A DNA stretch of 36,256 nt. It comes from Polychytrium aggregatum. Taxonomy: Eukaryota; Chytridiomycota; Chytridiomycetes; Polychytriales. Location of the stretch: the NCBI RefSeq assembly GCF_025602895.1, contig NW_026516469.1, positions 1-36,256 on the forward strand, in the 5' to 3' direction. Under the pieces are notes generated by a model. The model saw nothing but the letters and a program-made list of their open reading frames with translations. It searched no databases and was not told where the DNA came from. Both the position numbers and the translations under genes were made by a program. How positions within the stretch are numbered: position 1 is the first letter of the stretch; the number at the start of each line of letters is the position of its first letter. Positions 1-7,743 of the stretch are shown here, piece by piece.

Positions 1-252
1 GAAAGCCAGACCTCCGTCCTCGATCGCGACCGGGGCACTGCATTGAGAGGCTATGGGGCTGTCCGGAGCCTCGAACTCATCCTCCTCGTAAAGAATAAGA
101 CTCCATTCGCTCCGAGACAAGAGAGGTGACCGAGTCGACGGTCCAGCCACGGCGTGCACAGTTGCGGCGACAGCCAAAGGCTTGCCACAGGGCGAGTTGC
201 CCGCCAAAACAGCCAAAACAGCCAAAACAGCCCGAAAGTACCCTCTTCCCAT
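1..252 (-). CDS. N-terminal part of a putative secreted or membrane protein (3' end outside window)
   Basis: An open frame of 84 codons starts at ATG 252-250 and runs off the left edge without a stop. The first 18 residues (MGRGYFRAVLAVLAVLAG) look like a signal peptide or signal anchor: one Arg-containing n-region followed by an Ala/Val/Leu core. The core is encoded by three copies of a 9-bp repeat. A Ser/Thr/Pro-containing stretch follows, then an acidic patch (LYEEDEFEAPDSP) near residues 55-67. I do not recognise the family. The start was chosen because the hydrophobic core begins right after this ATG. A later intron could change the reading near position 1. Coding status rests on the uninterrupted frame and the signal-like N-terminus only. 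Confidence 0.45.
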   Translation of the reverse strand, partial: MGRGYFRAVLAVLAVLAGNSPCGKPLAVAATVHAVAGPSTRSPLLSRSEWSLILYEEDEFEAPDSPIASQCSAPVAIEDGGLAF

Positions 253-852
253 GGAAGTGGATAACATCGATGTGGTAACGCAGTGATAAGCAATAGCTAG
301 GCTGTCCGGCGGGCACCCTGAGGCCGGATACTCAGTTGATCAGATCGCGATGTGGAGCAAAGGTGGCGATTCAGCACACCACCGTCCCGAATCCAACCCT
401 TCACTCCAGAGCCAACCACGAGTCGTCTGGTTCAGTAACTACGGTGCCTGAGAGGCTGTAATCAAGATTATGCTGTATGCTTGACCTCGATACAAATCGG
501 GGTGGTGTCGACTGCAATTCAACTCGGCGTTTCCAGGATTACTAGGCCACCAAATCCAGTACCCCACCGAAGTGATCCCTCGACATGGCTGGTCGATTGC
601 CAGCGGTCAAATGCCGATTCATTGGACTGAACGGCTGGGGTCGTACAAGGCATCATGTATTGCCACCGTGCCGAAATGATCGAGGGTTCCCAAAGTGGGT
701 AGAGGAGGCAGACAAAGAGGAGCAAGCAGAGCAACCAAGAGCGCAGCCAGGGGCCCAAGTGAGGAGGCTTGCGGCCACAAAGCACGCCTGCCTGCTGGCA
801 CCAGAATCGAAGATAGCAAAGTTTTTCATGCTCCAGCCGTTATGGTGGTAAT
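253..852. other. Intergenic, 5' of the secreted-protein ORF and 3' of BAT1
   Basis: No convincing coding exon was seen. The stretch should hold the promoter of the ORF ending at 252 and the 3' UTR of the aminotransferase. Open frames here lack family motifs and splice logic. Confidence 0.4.
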
Positions 853-2610
853 TTAATCGACAACAACAGACCACTTGTGGGGGATCTCGCCGTACTGGAT
901 GCCCATGATCACATCGGCAAACTTCTTGGTCCACGGGCCGGCCTGGCTGGTGGGGTCCTTGGGATCCAGAGGAATAGCAAGATCCTCGCCCTTGTAGTTG
1001 ATGTTCTTGATGGGACTGACGATGGCAGCAGTACCGGCACCAAACATCTCAAGAACGCGGCCCTCCTTGACACCCTTGGCCAGCTCAGACATGGTGATGG
1101 GGCGCTCGGTGACCTTGAACTGATTCCACTCGCGCGCAAGCGTCAGGATCGAGTCGCGGGTGACGCCGGGAAGGATGGTGCCGTCGAGAGGAGGGGTGAT
1201 GAGCTCGGTCTCACCGGCCTCGTTCTTCCAGAGGGCGAAGAAGTTCATGGTGCCGACTGGTTGTGCATCGTGGCAGTCGCGATCGGCGTGTCAGTAAGTG
1301 CTGCAGCCAAAAAGCACTGGCTATATACACAGGGCATCTTGCACCGCAGCGACAATGGCCACAGGACACCCTGCTCGGGAGTGGCCACATGGTTACCCAC
1401 CTTCGGTGACGTTATCGCCAAAGAGCCACAGGTTCTGCTGGTAGCCCTGCTGGGCAACCTCGATCTGAGGGCGGATGCCAGGGGCGTAGTTGCTGCCGAT
1501 CTTGGCATCGCCCGTGCCACCGGGCCAGGCGCGGACGTACTTGGTAGTGGCGTAGAGGGACACAGCGGCAAATCCGGTCTTGTAGTAGGGGCCGACGGGA
1601 GAGGCGATGACAAAGATCATGGCCTTGTTGGAGGCACCAACACCTGTTGGTAGAACCGTCGTCAGCACAGGAGCTTGGTACCGAGCCACTCTGACTGAGG
1701 CGGTCTGGTAAAGATCCAAGCGCAGACCCAGCTCACGATGCAACATGTGCCTACCGAGAGACTCCTGAGTAGCAATGGCAGTGGGCCGGATGTAGAGGGA
1801 GTAGCCACGCTCGCCCGGGATCCACTTGGAATCGACCTTCAGGAGAGCCTTGATGCACTTGAGGAGCTCATCTTTATCGAAGGCCGGGAGGGTGAGACGC
1901 TTGCACGAACGCAGAAGCCGGTTCATGTTCATGTCGGGGCGGAAGAGACGAATCTTGCCCTCCTTGTCCTTGTAGCTGGCGAAGTGAACACGGGCCGACA
2001 GAGTCATTTGGAGGACGGCGATCGAGATTTGATTCCAGCAAGCGCGATTGTTTGCAGTGATTGGATCAGGTGCAGTATTGCACAGCGACAAATCCGTTGG
2101 CGTGTGCCGTTCGATGGCCACGATGCACATTCCAGCAAAGCGATCGGGATCGGGGCTCGTTAGTGAGTTGTGCGGCCGGCTGGCAGCCAGTGCTACTCGC
2201 TGCAAACAAGTTGACCTTTCGATGCCCGGCCCTTGTACAGCTGCGACGGTGAGTGTGATGAGCAAGCAAAGCGCCACTTACGCCTTCATGCCCTCAAAGC
2301 ACTCGATCGCATAGTGGAACACCGTGGCCGAGGGATCAAGCGAGAGCTTTCCGTAGGGCTTGATCTCGGGGTTGGCCCAGCCCTTGGTGGCCTCCCACTC
2401 GGCAATGAGCATGTGGTCCGAGAAGGTGTGACCAAAGACGAGATCCTTCAGAGGAAGCATTTCCTTGCTCTTGGTGGTCTGGGTGATCTTGATGTCCTTG
2501 GCGGAGAGGTCCTTGAGGGCCGAGGCCGTGGCGAAGAATCGGAGTCGGGCCGACGCCGGAGCGGCGACCGACGCTCGGGCAAGGGCAGCGAAGGGTCTGG
2601 CCGTGAACAT
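853..2610 (-). CDS. BAT1: Branched-chain amino-acid aminotransferase, mitochondrial
   Basis: PLP-dependent fold-type IV transaminase for Leu, Ile and Val and their 2-oxo acids, using glutamate/2-oxoglutarate. Four exons: 2610-2282, 1975-1755, 1643-1401, 1256-853; introns of 306, 111 and 144 bp with GT-AG ends. The sum is 1197 nt, giving 398 residues, the usual length. The first ~30 residues (MFTARPFAALARASVAAP...) are Arg/Ser/Ala-rich without acids, a typical mitochondrial presequence. Family blocks in order: FHYAIECFEGMKAYKD, IRLFRPDMNMNR, SPVGPYYKTGF, YVRAWPGGTGDAKIGSNYAP with the PLP lysine at about K231, GYQQNLWLFGD, and VGTMNFFALWKNE. An upstream in-frame extension exists, but the chosen ATG gives the presequence. 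It lies in the same orientation as BET5, 725 bp downstream of that gene's stop. The BAT1 symbol reflects the presequence; the yeast paralogue Bat2 is cytosolic. Confidence 0.95.
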
Positions 2611-2852
2611 ACTGGTGCGATCGAAGAGCCTGCTGTGTGGGGAGCGGAGGAGGACGGTGCAACGTCGATCTGGTCGGCAGAGCAGCAACGGAGCTCGCGA
2701 CGGCGGCGATCGGCGAGGCTTAAATACCCACGATTGGCTCCCGACCGGAGCGGTGTGGCTTGTGCGGCTGTCACGCAAGTCACAACCGCGCTGGCTGAAC
2801 TGGTGTCGATTCAGGCTCAACCCGAGCCCACAACACCGCGAGAACGGCCATC

Positions 2853-2886
<34 letters not shown>

Positions 2887-3335
2887 CAGAGCAACAGCAG
2901 CAGCAGCAGTCGGCTGGCATCGCCCGCGGTGCTGGAACAGGCGGTCGCAGTGGCAACGGCAGCGACATCCGAACGCGCAGGAATCGTCGCCGGCAGCATC
3001 CGTCCGGCGCACCAAAGCCGGCTCGGAGTGGTTGTGCCGATCCCCAAACAGGCAGCCCCGGGACCAGATGCCCACGCCGTGTTCGCCAGCCCGTCCTGGC
3101 GATCCTCGGCCATCTCGGCCATCTCGCCCATGCATCCATGGTCCTGCGATGCAGCGAAGCGTATTCTCGCGATTGGCCGTCTCTGGTGGCATCGTGGCAT
3201 CGTGGCCAGATCGACGGCGCACCGACGCTTCCGCATCCTCCTTGGGCTCTTTTGGTGGCGACTGCTTCTTACGCAAAGCGAGCCTCTTTGGCGGCATCGC
3301 AGCACCAGCCGTGTATTCGCAAACAGACGCCCTTC
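2611..3335. other. Intergenic between BET5 and BAT1, with CAG microsatellite
   Basis: It should contain the BAT1 promoter and BET5 3' UTR (both genes on the minus strand). A CAG tract with interruptions runs about 2855-2910. A minus-strand open frame from ATG 3297 starts MPPKRLALRKKQSPPK but decays into poly-Leu read from the CAG tract; I do not accept it as a gene. Long plus-strand frames here are antisense to BAT1 exon 1. Confidence 0.5.
2855..2910. repeat. CAG trinucleotide microsatellite
   Basis: Ten consecutive CAG/AGC units at about 2855-2885, a CATCAGAG interruption, then about five more units. It lies about 250 bp upstream of the BAT1 start codon. Confidence 0.9.
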
Positions 3336-4026
3336 TCAGAATCCAGGCAGACTCCGAACAAACTGGTGCAGCTTCTGCTTGAAGAGATCATTTCGAATCG
3401 GCCCCGGTCCCTGCAGAGGATTCTTGACCACATACTCCACGTAAATGTTTGAGTAGATCAGCTGCAGTGCCTCGCGCTGAGTGTCCATGTTCGGATCGGT
3501 GCTCATCACGATCTTGAGCCCACTTGGCGCCTCGAAAAAATGCAGTTTGTAGGTCTTTGTTCGGTACGATGTGAAGCAGTCCTTGCTGTTGTCGATGGCC
3601 AGAAAGAGTCAACAGACCGTCGTCGCAGATCACAGGATAGCAACGCCGCAACCGGAGGTGAATGCAGCGGTTGAGCACTGTTTATCGCTCGGCGCCCGTC
3701 CCGCTCGCCTTGAATCGCAAGATCGACAGCCCTGTCTCTCCAGCCAGCCACCCTGCAAGCCGCTCGACGAGATCCACATACGGCTGTTTTGTGCTAAGCT
3801 TGCTGACAAAGTTCCGGAGCGAAAAGATAACGCCATACACCAGCTTGACCTCTTCGTCCCATGCGATTTCCTGTGTGCCTGAGAGGGTGCCTCTCGCTTT
3901 GCTGGGGTTGAGCGGCATCTCGTCATACTCTTGGCTGTCACCCTTGAGCCCCGGGTCTACATTCCACGACGAGAAATAGATGCATGCGCACTTTCGATCG
4001 AAGATGTATATGTTGTAGATTGTCAT
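3336..4026 (-). CDS. BET5: TRAPP complex subunit Bet5 (TRAPPC1)
   Basis: Small longin-fold subunit of the TRAPP vesicle-tethering complex and Ypt1/Rab1 GEF core, acting in ER-to-Golgi traffic. Two exons: 4026-3778 (249 nt) and 3581-3336 (246 nt), with a 196-bp intron in phase 0; 164 residues against about 145-160 in the family. Diagnostic blocks: MTIYNIYIFDRKCACIYFSS at the N-terminus, WDEEVKLVYGVIFSLRNFVS, YKLHFFEAPSGLKIVMSTD, YVEYVVKNPL and a C-terminal LHQFVRSLPGF. With this splice the junction (KLSTKQPY / DCFTSYRT) aligns to human TRAPPC1 without a gap, which is why I chose it; the donor is a weak GTGGAT. A loop insert (about residues 27-50, Asn/Pro/Ser-rich) is longer than in animals. 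The start codon is only 108 bp from the end of a Fanzor-associated module. Confidence 0.92.
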
Positions 4027-4134
4027 GGCGGGCCGGCGGGCAGGCGAGTCAGCAGGCAGAACGAGATGGGCGGTGCAAGCAGTTCGACCAGGGGCGAGGC
4101 CCGCGAGGACATGGACCACAATCAACTTTCCAGT

Positions 4135-4455
4135 CTCGCGGCTGCTCATCTCGGTCACCTGAAAGTCACATTGTTTGTGGCGCAGCAAAAGTTGGAATGA
4201 ATCCACTGTGGGTTGACGGCATTTGGTATCGTCTTGAGCCGATTGACAGTGGTGGTGGGCGATTGGTGTGGAGGAATGACCAATTGTATCATTGTTGGAA
4301 GCTCCACTCTGATTGCGGACAAGAACCACCACCATCTGAATCTCTCTGGTTGGAAACCCAGTCAAGCGTGGCTGTGTGTCAGCGAGATGACATGATCGTT
4401 TGGCTATCAGGCAAGACTCACCTTGACAAGATGTCTTCCCACGACTGATTGAGCG
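4135..4455 (+). repeat. 321-bp Fanzor 5' module, copy 1
   Basis: This is the inverted counterpart of 31604-31924. By direct reading the copies have equal length, about 10 substitutions and no indels (about 97% identity). Beyond the inner end (GATTGAGCG) the two loci diverge completely. It contains an 83-codon open frame at 4197-4448. Confidence 0.9.
4197..4448 (+). CDS. 83-residue Trp-rich ORF inside the Fanzor 5' module
   Basis: ATG 4197 to TGA 4448. It begins MNPLWVDGIWYRLEPIDSGG and continues with RLVWRNDQLYHCWKLHSD, giving six Trp and several Cys in 83 residues. The composition is unlike the random frames around it. In the second copy the frame is preserved but a CAG codon has become TAG, so that product would be about 54 residues. 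Several of the differences between copies are silent in this frame. I do not recognise the domain. It may be the first exon or N-terminal region of the ancestral Fanzor protein, an accessory ORF, or chance. Confidence 0.35.
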   Translation: MNPLWVDGIWYRLEPIDSGGGRLVWRNDQLYHCWKLHSDCGQEPPPSESLWLETQSSVAVCQRDDMIVWLSGKTHLDKMSSHD

Positions 4456-5749
4456 TGGGAGAGCATTTGGGGTCGAGTCGCCACCAAGGCCGATCTCGAG
4501 TTCCGCTATCCCGAGTTTGGCCACATCCTGGACGAGTTTCGGTACAGCAATGACCAGGACCACTTCCGGGCCCTCCATCGCCTCTCACACCATGTGAGAA
4601 TCCTCGCCCGGGACAAGATGGTCGACAATGTCCACAAATGGAGCAACCACGACATGCCCGCCCTCCGAGTCACCGAGCTGCAGCGCCAGACCAAGCTGGA
4701 CAAGCTCACTGCCAGAGGCATCCCCTCCGACGACAAGAGGTTCACCACGGCCAAGTCTGAGCTCGGTACCACCAAGGCCAAGATCAACAAGCTGGCATCC
4801 AGGATCAACTGGGCCCTCAAGCAGCTCGCTCTCGACACTCCTCCGGCCGTGTGCACGATGGTCCCTCTGTGCACCACCAAGGCCAAGTATGTCAAGATCG
4901 ACACCGTCGCACTCTGGGAGCTCCTGGGTCCAAAGAAGCGCCTTGGACTCACCAGGGACATGCTCAAGGATGAAGGCGAGGACGGCATCAACAACCAGGA
5001 TCGTCTCTGGCGCAGTTGCTTCAAGCTGCGTAGTTCCCTCTTCCAAGAGCGGGACGTGAACAAGAAGCTGTTCAACTACGAGATCAGCACCGATGGCATT
5101 GGATGCACCATCGGTCTCGTCAAGTTTCTGCCTCGAACCGATCACATCGAGACCTCCGAGCCTCCTCCGACTGCCGAGCAGCGCATCCAGGCCCACATCG
5201 GCAACCCAGGCCCCGATCGCACCACTTGGATTGGCATCGATCCTGGAGTCGGCTCCATCTTCACGGCGGTCATCCAAGCACCGGGCCACCAAGACGAGGT
5301 GGTCTCATTCTCGAATGGCCACTACCAGCATATGTGTGGCCATACGTCCGATACGGACCGATGTGGTGATCGCCTTTGGCAATGCATCATGGCGACAAGG
5401 CAAGGGCTATGCATCCAGCCCTCGGAGGCAGCGGTTTGCTCGGTACTTTGAGCAATTCGAGCACCACCGACGCCGTCCCAATCACCCTCATGGAAGCGTC
5501 AAGGTGGCCTCGACGAACGAGTTCAACACCTCGCAAGTGTGCTCCAAGTGCCTGGAGCCAGTTCGGTTGGAAGGACTCGATGCGCCCAGTGTTGCGAATT
5601 CCCACTTTGTCAGGAGCTGCAAGAATCCCAGCTGCCGGACAGTGTGGAATCGCGACGTCAATGCGGCGCGCAACATGATCACAGTGTGCAGGTCGATTGT
5701 GGAGACCGGAGAGCGACCGGTGGTGTTCACTCGGAGGCTGCCAAAGTGA
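4453..5749 (+). pseudogene. Fanzor (TnpB-like RNA-guided nuclease) pseudogene 1
   Basis: Fanzor proteins are eukaryotic relatives of TnpB with a split RuvC nuclease core and a C4 zinc finger. The first frame runs 4453-5451 with no upstream ATG and carries a helical N-terminal part and RuvC-I (WIGIDPGVGSIFTAV, catalytic Asp codon 5239-5241). At about 5350-5365 it breaks: the text jumps from the post-RuvC-I segment (SNGHYQH) straight to the RuvC-II region (VVIAFGNASW) in another frame, so the intervening region, usually well over 100 residues, is missing. The second frame continues to TGA 5749 with TSQVCSKCLEP...CKNPSC (C4 finger from about 5540) and RuvC-III WNRDVNAARNM (Asp 5654). The order [TS][TS]xx-C4-...-RD is the published Fanzor signature. 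Non-functional as it stands. Confidence 0.87.
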
Positions 5750-5800
5750 TTTGATGTATTTCTTATGGCATAGTTAGACGCATGCCATCGCATACTACGC

Positions 5801-5849
5801 TATCATGTGTCCCCTGAAAATACGAGTTTCCCGTTGTCAGGGGATGATA
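5801..5849 (+). other. Inverted repeat / hairpin 3' of Fanzor 1
   Basis: TATCAT-gtgt-CCCCTGA, a 19-nt loop, then TCAGGGG-ATGATA: a 7-bp GC-rich stem plus a 6-bp outer stem separated by a 4-nt bulge on one side. It begins 51 bp after the nuclease stop. Possible roles: element right end, 3' part of the guide RNA, or transcript end signal. Confidence 0.6.
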
Positions 5850-6031
5850 TTAATAGTGAAGTGAAGCCACCGCTTTCCAGGTGCTCTTGGAAAAGAAAAA
5901 AAAAAAGAAAGAAAAACCAGCTGTATTCAGCGCCGGTGAGCAACAGCCTGTATCGTCAGAGACTGCGATGGTTCGCTTTCTCCTGGTGTGACAGCAGGCA
6001 GGGGCACCAGGCTGGCATCGCAATCCAGCGT
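5850..6031. other. Short intergenic spacer with A-rich tract
   Basis: It lies between the hairpin of Fanzor element 1 and the MCEE stop codon (6034-6032). An A/G-rich run (A11 core) lies near 5890-5916. No gene was seen. Confidence 0.5.
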
Positions 6032-7149
6032 TTAGCGCTGCTCAAGCTCGACCTACAAGTGTGTTATTGAGAGTGTCAAACCAAGGCTCCTATTCCGCCC
6101 GTACTTTCATATGTGTGCATGACGAGATTCGGTCAAAGTAAGCTCACCAGAACGCCACCACAGTCCTTAGGATGTAAAAAGACGACGGGCTTGCCATGGG
6201 CACCGATCTTGGGCTCGGGATCCAGCGAGCGAATGCCCTTGGTCTTGAGATCTACGATAGCAGCCTTGACGTCGTCGACCTACGGGCAAGTCAGGACATT
6301 CGTCAGTGTTGTGTTCCCCAAACCACAACACGCAAGCAGAGAGCGCAATACCCACCTCGATACAGATATGGTGGATACCACCCTCGGGCTTCTTCTTCAG
6401 GAATCCTTCAATTGGGCTCTTTTCGCCTAACGGGTAGACTGAGGCCCACAACCACGGCAGAATCGTCGGGTGGGTCCGGAAAGAAAGTGGAATTGCGTCG
6501 GGCCACAGGCGACGCAGGACAAGGGAGGACGGGAAGGCATGAGCCCGGGCAATGACATGCAAGCGAGAGCGCATTTCATGCCACAGCATCGCGTCCCAGC
6601 ACTCCCTCAGGGCCTGCTTCAGGCCCAAGACTTACGAAGTTCGATTTTGGTGTTTCCGAGATGAACAAAGACAGTGTAGACGCCATGCTCTGGGAGGGGC
6701 TGGATGCCGGTGGGTGGAGGACCAGAAGTTGGCACCGACGCAGCTCTGCTGGCCAAGCACAGGGATGGATGGCAGCGAGACTTACCACTTTCTCGCTGCA
6801 GTTGCCACCCATCACATCGCGGTAGAATGTCGTGGCCTTGTCGATGTCGGGCACTGCGATGGCAACGTGGTTGAGAGCACCAAGAGACCACAGCTTGGAC
6901 TGGCGAATACAAGTCGATGGTCGGCGCCGCGAGACACGGTCAATTCATGATCGATATTGTGCCAAGATTCCAGCGACCGCGGTCGAAAGAGTGGGATGCT
7001 CTCAATGCAGAGTCCAATGACTCGATCGATCGCCCTGCCGCTAAATAACGTACCGACACTGGGTTCGAGACAAAGGTGCGGGCCGCGGTGGTTTGCATGG
7101 CAACGCGCACGGCAGATGTTCCGATGCGGCGAGTAAACTGCGAAAGCAT
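6032..7149 (-). CDS. MCEE: Methylmalonyl-CoA epimerase, mitochondrial
   Basis: Interconverts (S)- and (R)-methylmalonyl-CoA in the propionyl-CoA to succinyl-CoA pathway, upstream of B12-dependent mutase. It belongs to the vicinal-oxygen-chelate (glyoxalase) fold. Six exons: 7149-7054, 6899-6786, 6699-6636, 6438-6356, 6279-6148, 6052-6032; introns 154, 86, 197, 76 and 95 bp, all GT-AG. The total is 510 nt, 169 residues (human enzyme 176). The N-terminus (MLSQFTRRIGTSAVRVAMQT) is a mitochondrial presequence. Family blocks: LNHVAIAVPDIDKATTFYRD with metal ligand His at about 43, PLPEHGVYTVFVHLGNTKIE, YPLGEKSPIEGFLKKKPEGG, IHHICIEV (His about 114), DPEPKIGAHGKPVVFLHPKD and the terminal VELEQR with the last acidic ligand, encoded by a 21-nt exon. 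Transcribed divergently from CWC2 across 594 bp. Confidence 0.94.
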
Positions 7150-7743
7150 GGCTGGACAACAGGGGTCAGAAGCAGGGCACACCTGGGCATGAGCCGGGGG
7201 AGCCAAGCAAGCCGGACATTGGGCGGCCTACCTGAGGATCGAGAAGGGAAGATTGGGTGCTGTGTCGGTCGTTGGCGGCGAGCGATCGAGAGCGAGCCGA
7301 CGAGGTTGATCAAGTATATATATCATAAATGTGAGTCAGCATGATGGACAGACGAATCATCGGGCGCCAAGCGAGAAATCCTCGCCGAGGCCCGTGGACC
7401 CTCTGCATAAGACATGCATCTGCAGCAACGTGGGCCTGCATGTGCCCGCGTGCATGTTGAGGCGCTTACCTCGCGGTGATCAGGATGCTTCCTGCGGCCC
7501 AAGTCGCTGTCCAGGCCGGCTTTTGACTGCAGGCCCGCGGGACTTGGACAGGGCGGCTCGGAGGGCGTCTCCGTTGGTGTCGGAACGCGTCCTCGGGCGG
7601 CTGGATCCGGGTCGAGGGCGGCTGTCTCGGCTGGATCCGTCCTGAGCCACAACCCAACACCGCCCAACACATCTGCAGCCGACACCGCCCATCACCGAGC
7701 ATCACCTGGCATCACCGAGCATCCGACAGATCCTTGCACCAGC
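7150..7743. promoter_or_regulatory. Divergent promoter region between MCEE and CWC2
   Basis: 594 bp separate the two start codons. No exon was recognised. A single ACGCGT hexamer near 7583 matches the MluI cell-cycle box, but one hit in GC-rich DNA is weak. TATATATAT lies near 7315-7324 on the MCEE side. Confidence 0.4.

Larger units (their letters stand above)
4135..5849 (+). mobile_element. Fanzor element 1 (broken, boundaries approximate)
   Basis: The unit consists of a 321-bp 5' module shared with a second locus (4135-4455), a Fanzor-type nuclease pseudogene (4453-5749), and a perfect-stem inverted repeat just past the nuclease stop (5801-5849). The left boundary is where similarity to the second locus ends; a weak resemblance may run about 20 bp further left. 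The right boundary is a guess from the inverted repeat. No target-site duplication was found by eye. The element is transcribed divergently from BET5. Confidence 0.65.

Noticed and set aside
2851..3297. Minus-strand frame starting MPPKRLALRKK
   Set aside because: The start looks natural, but the frame ends in poly-Leu from the CAG tract and no splice partner or family was found.
2233..3444. Long plus-strand open frames (over 300 codons) across BAT1 exon 1 and its upstream region
   Set aside because: They are antisense to a well-supported gene and owe their length to GC-rich codon bias; the poly-Gln/poly-Ser part is the CAG repeat.
4135..5849. Bacterial IS605/IS607 contamination as an explanation for the TnpB-like protein
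   Set aside because: The signature (TSxxC4...RD with GNASW) is of the eukaryotic Fanzor type, and the flanks are intron-bearing fungal genes at both loci.
7578..7590. ACGCGT MluI cell-cycle box between MCEE and CWC2
   Set aside because: A single hexamer in GC-rich DNA, and neither gene is an expected G1/S target.
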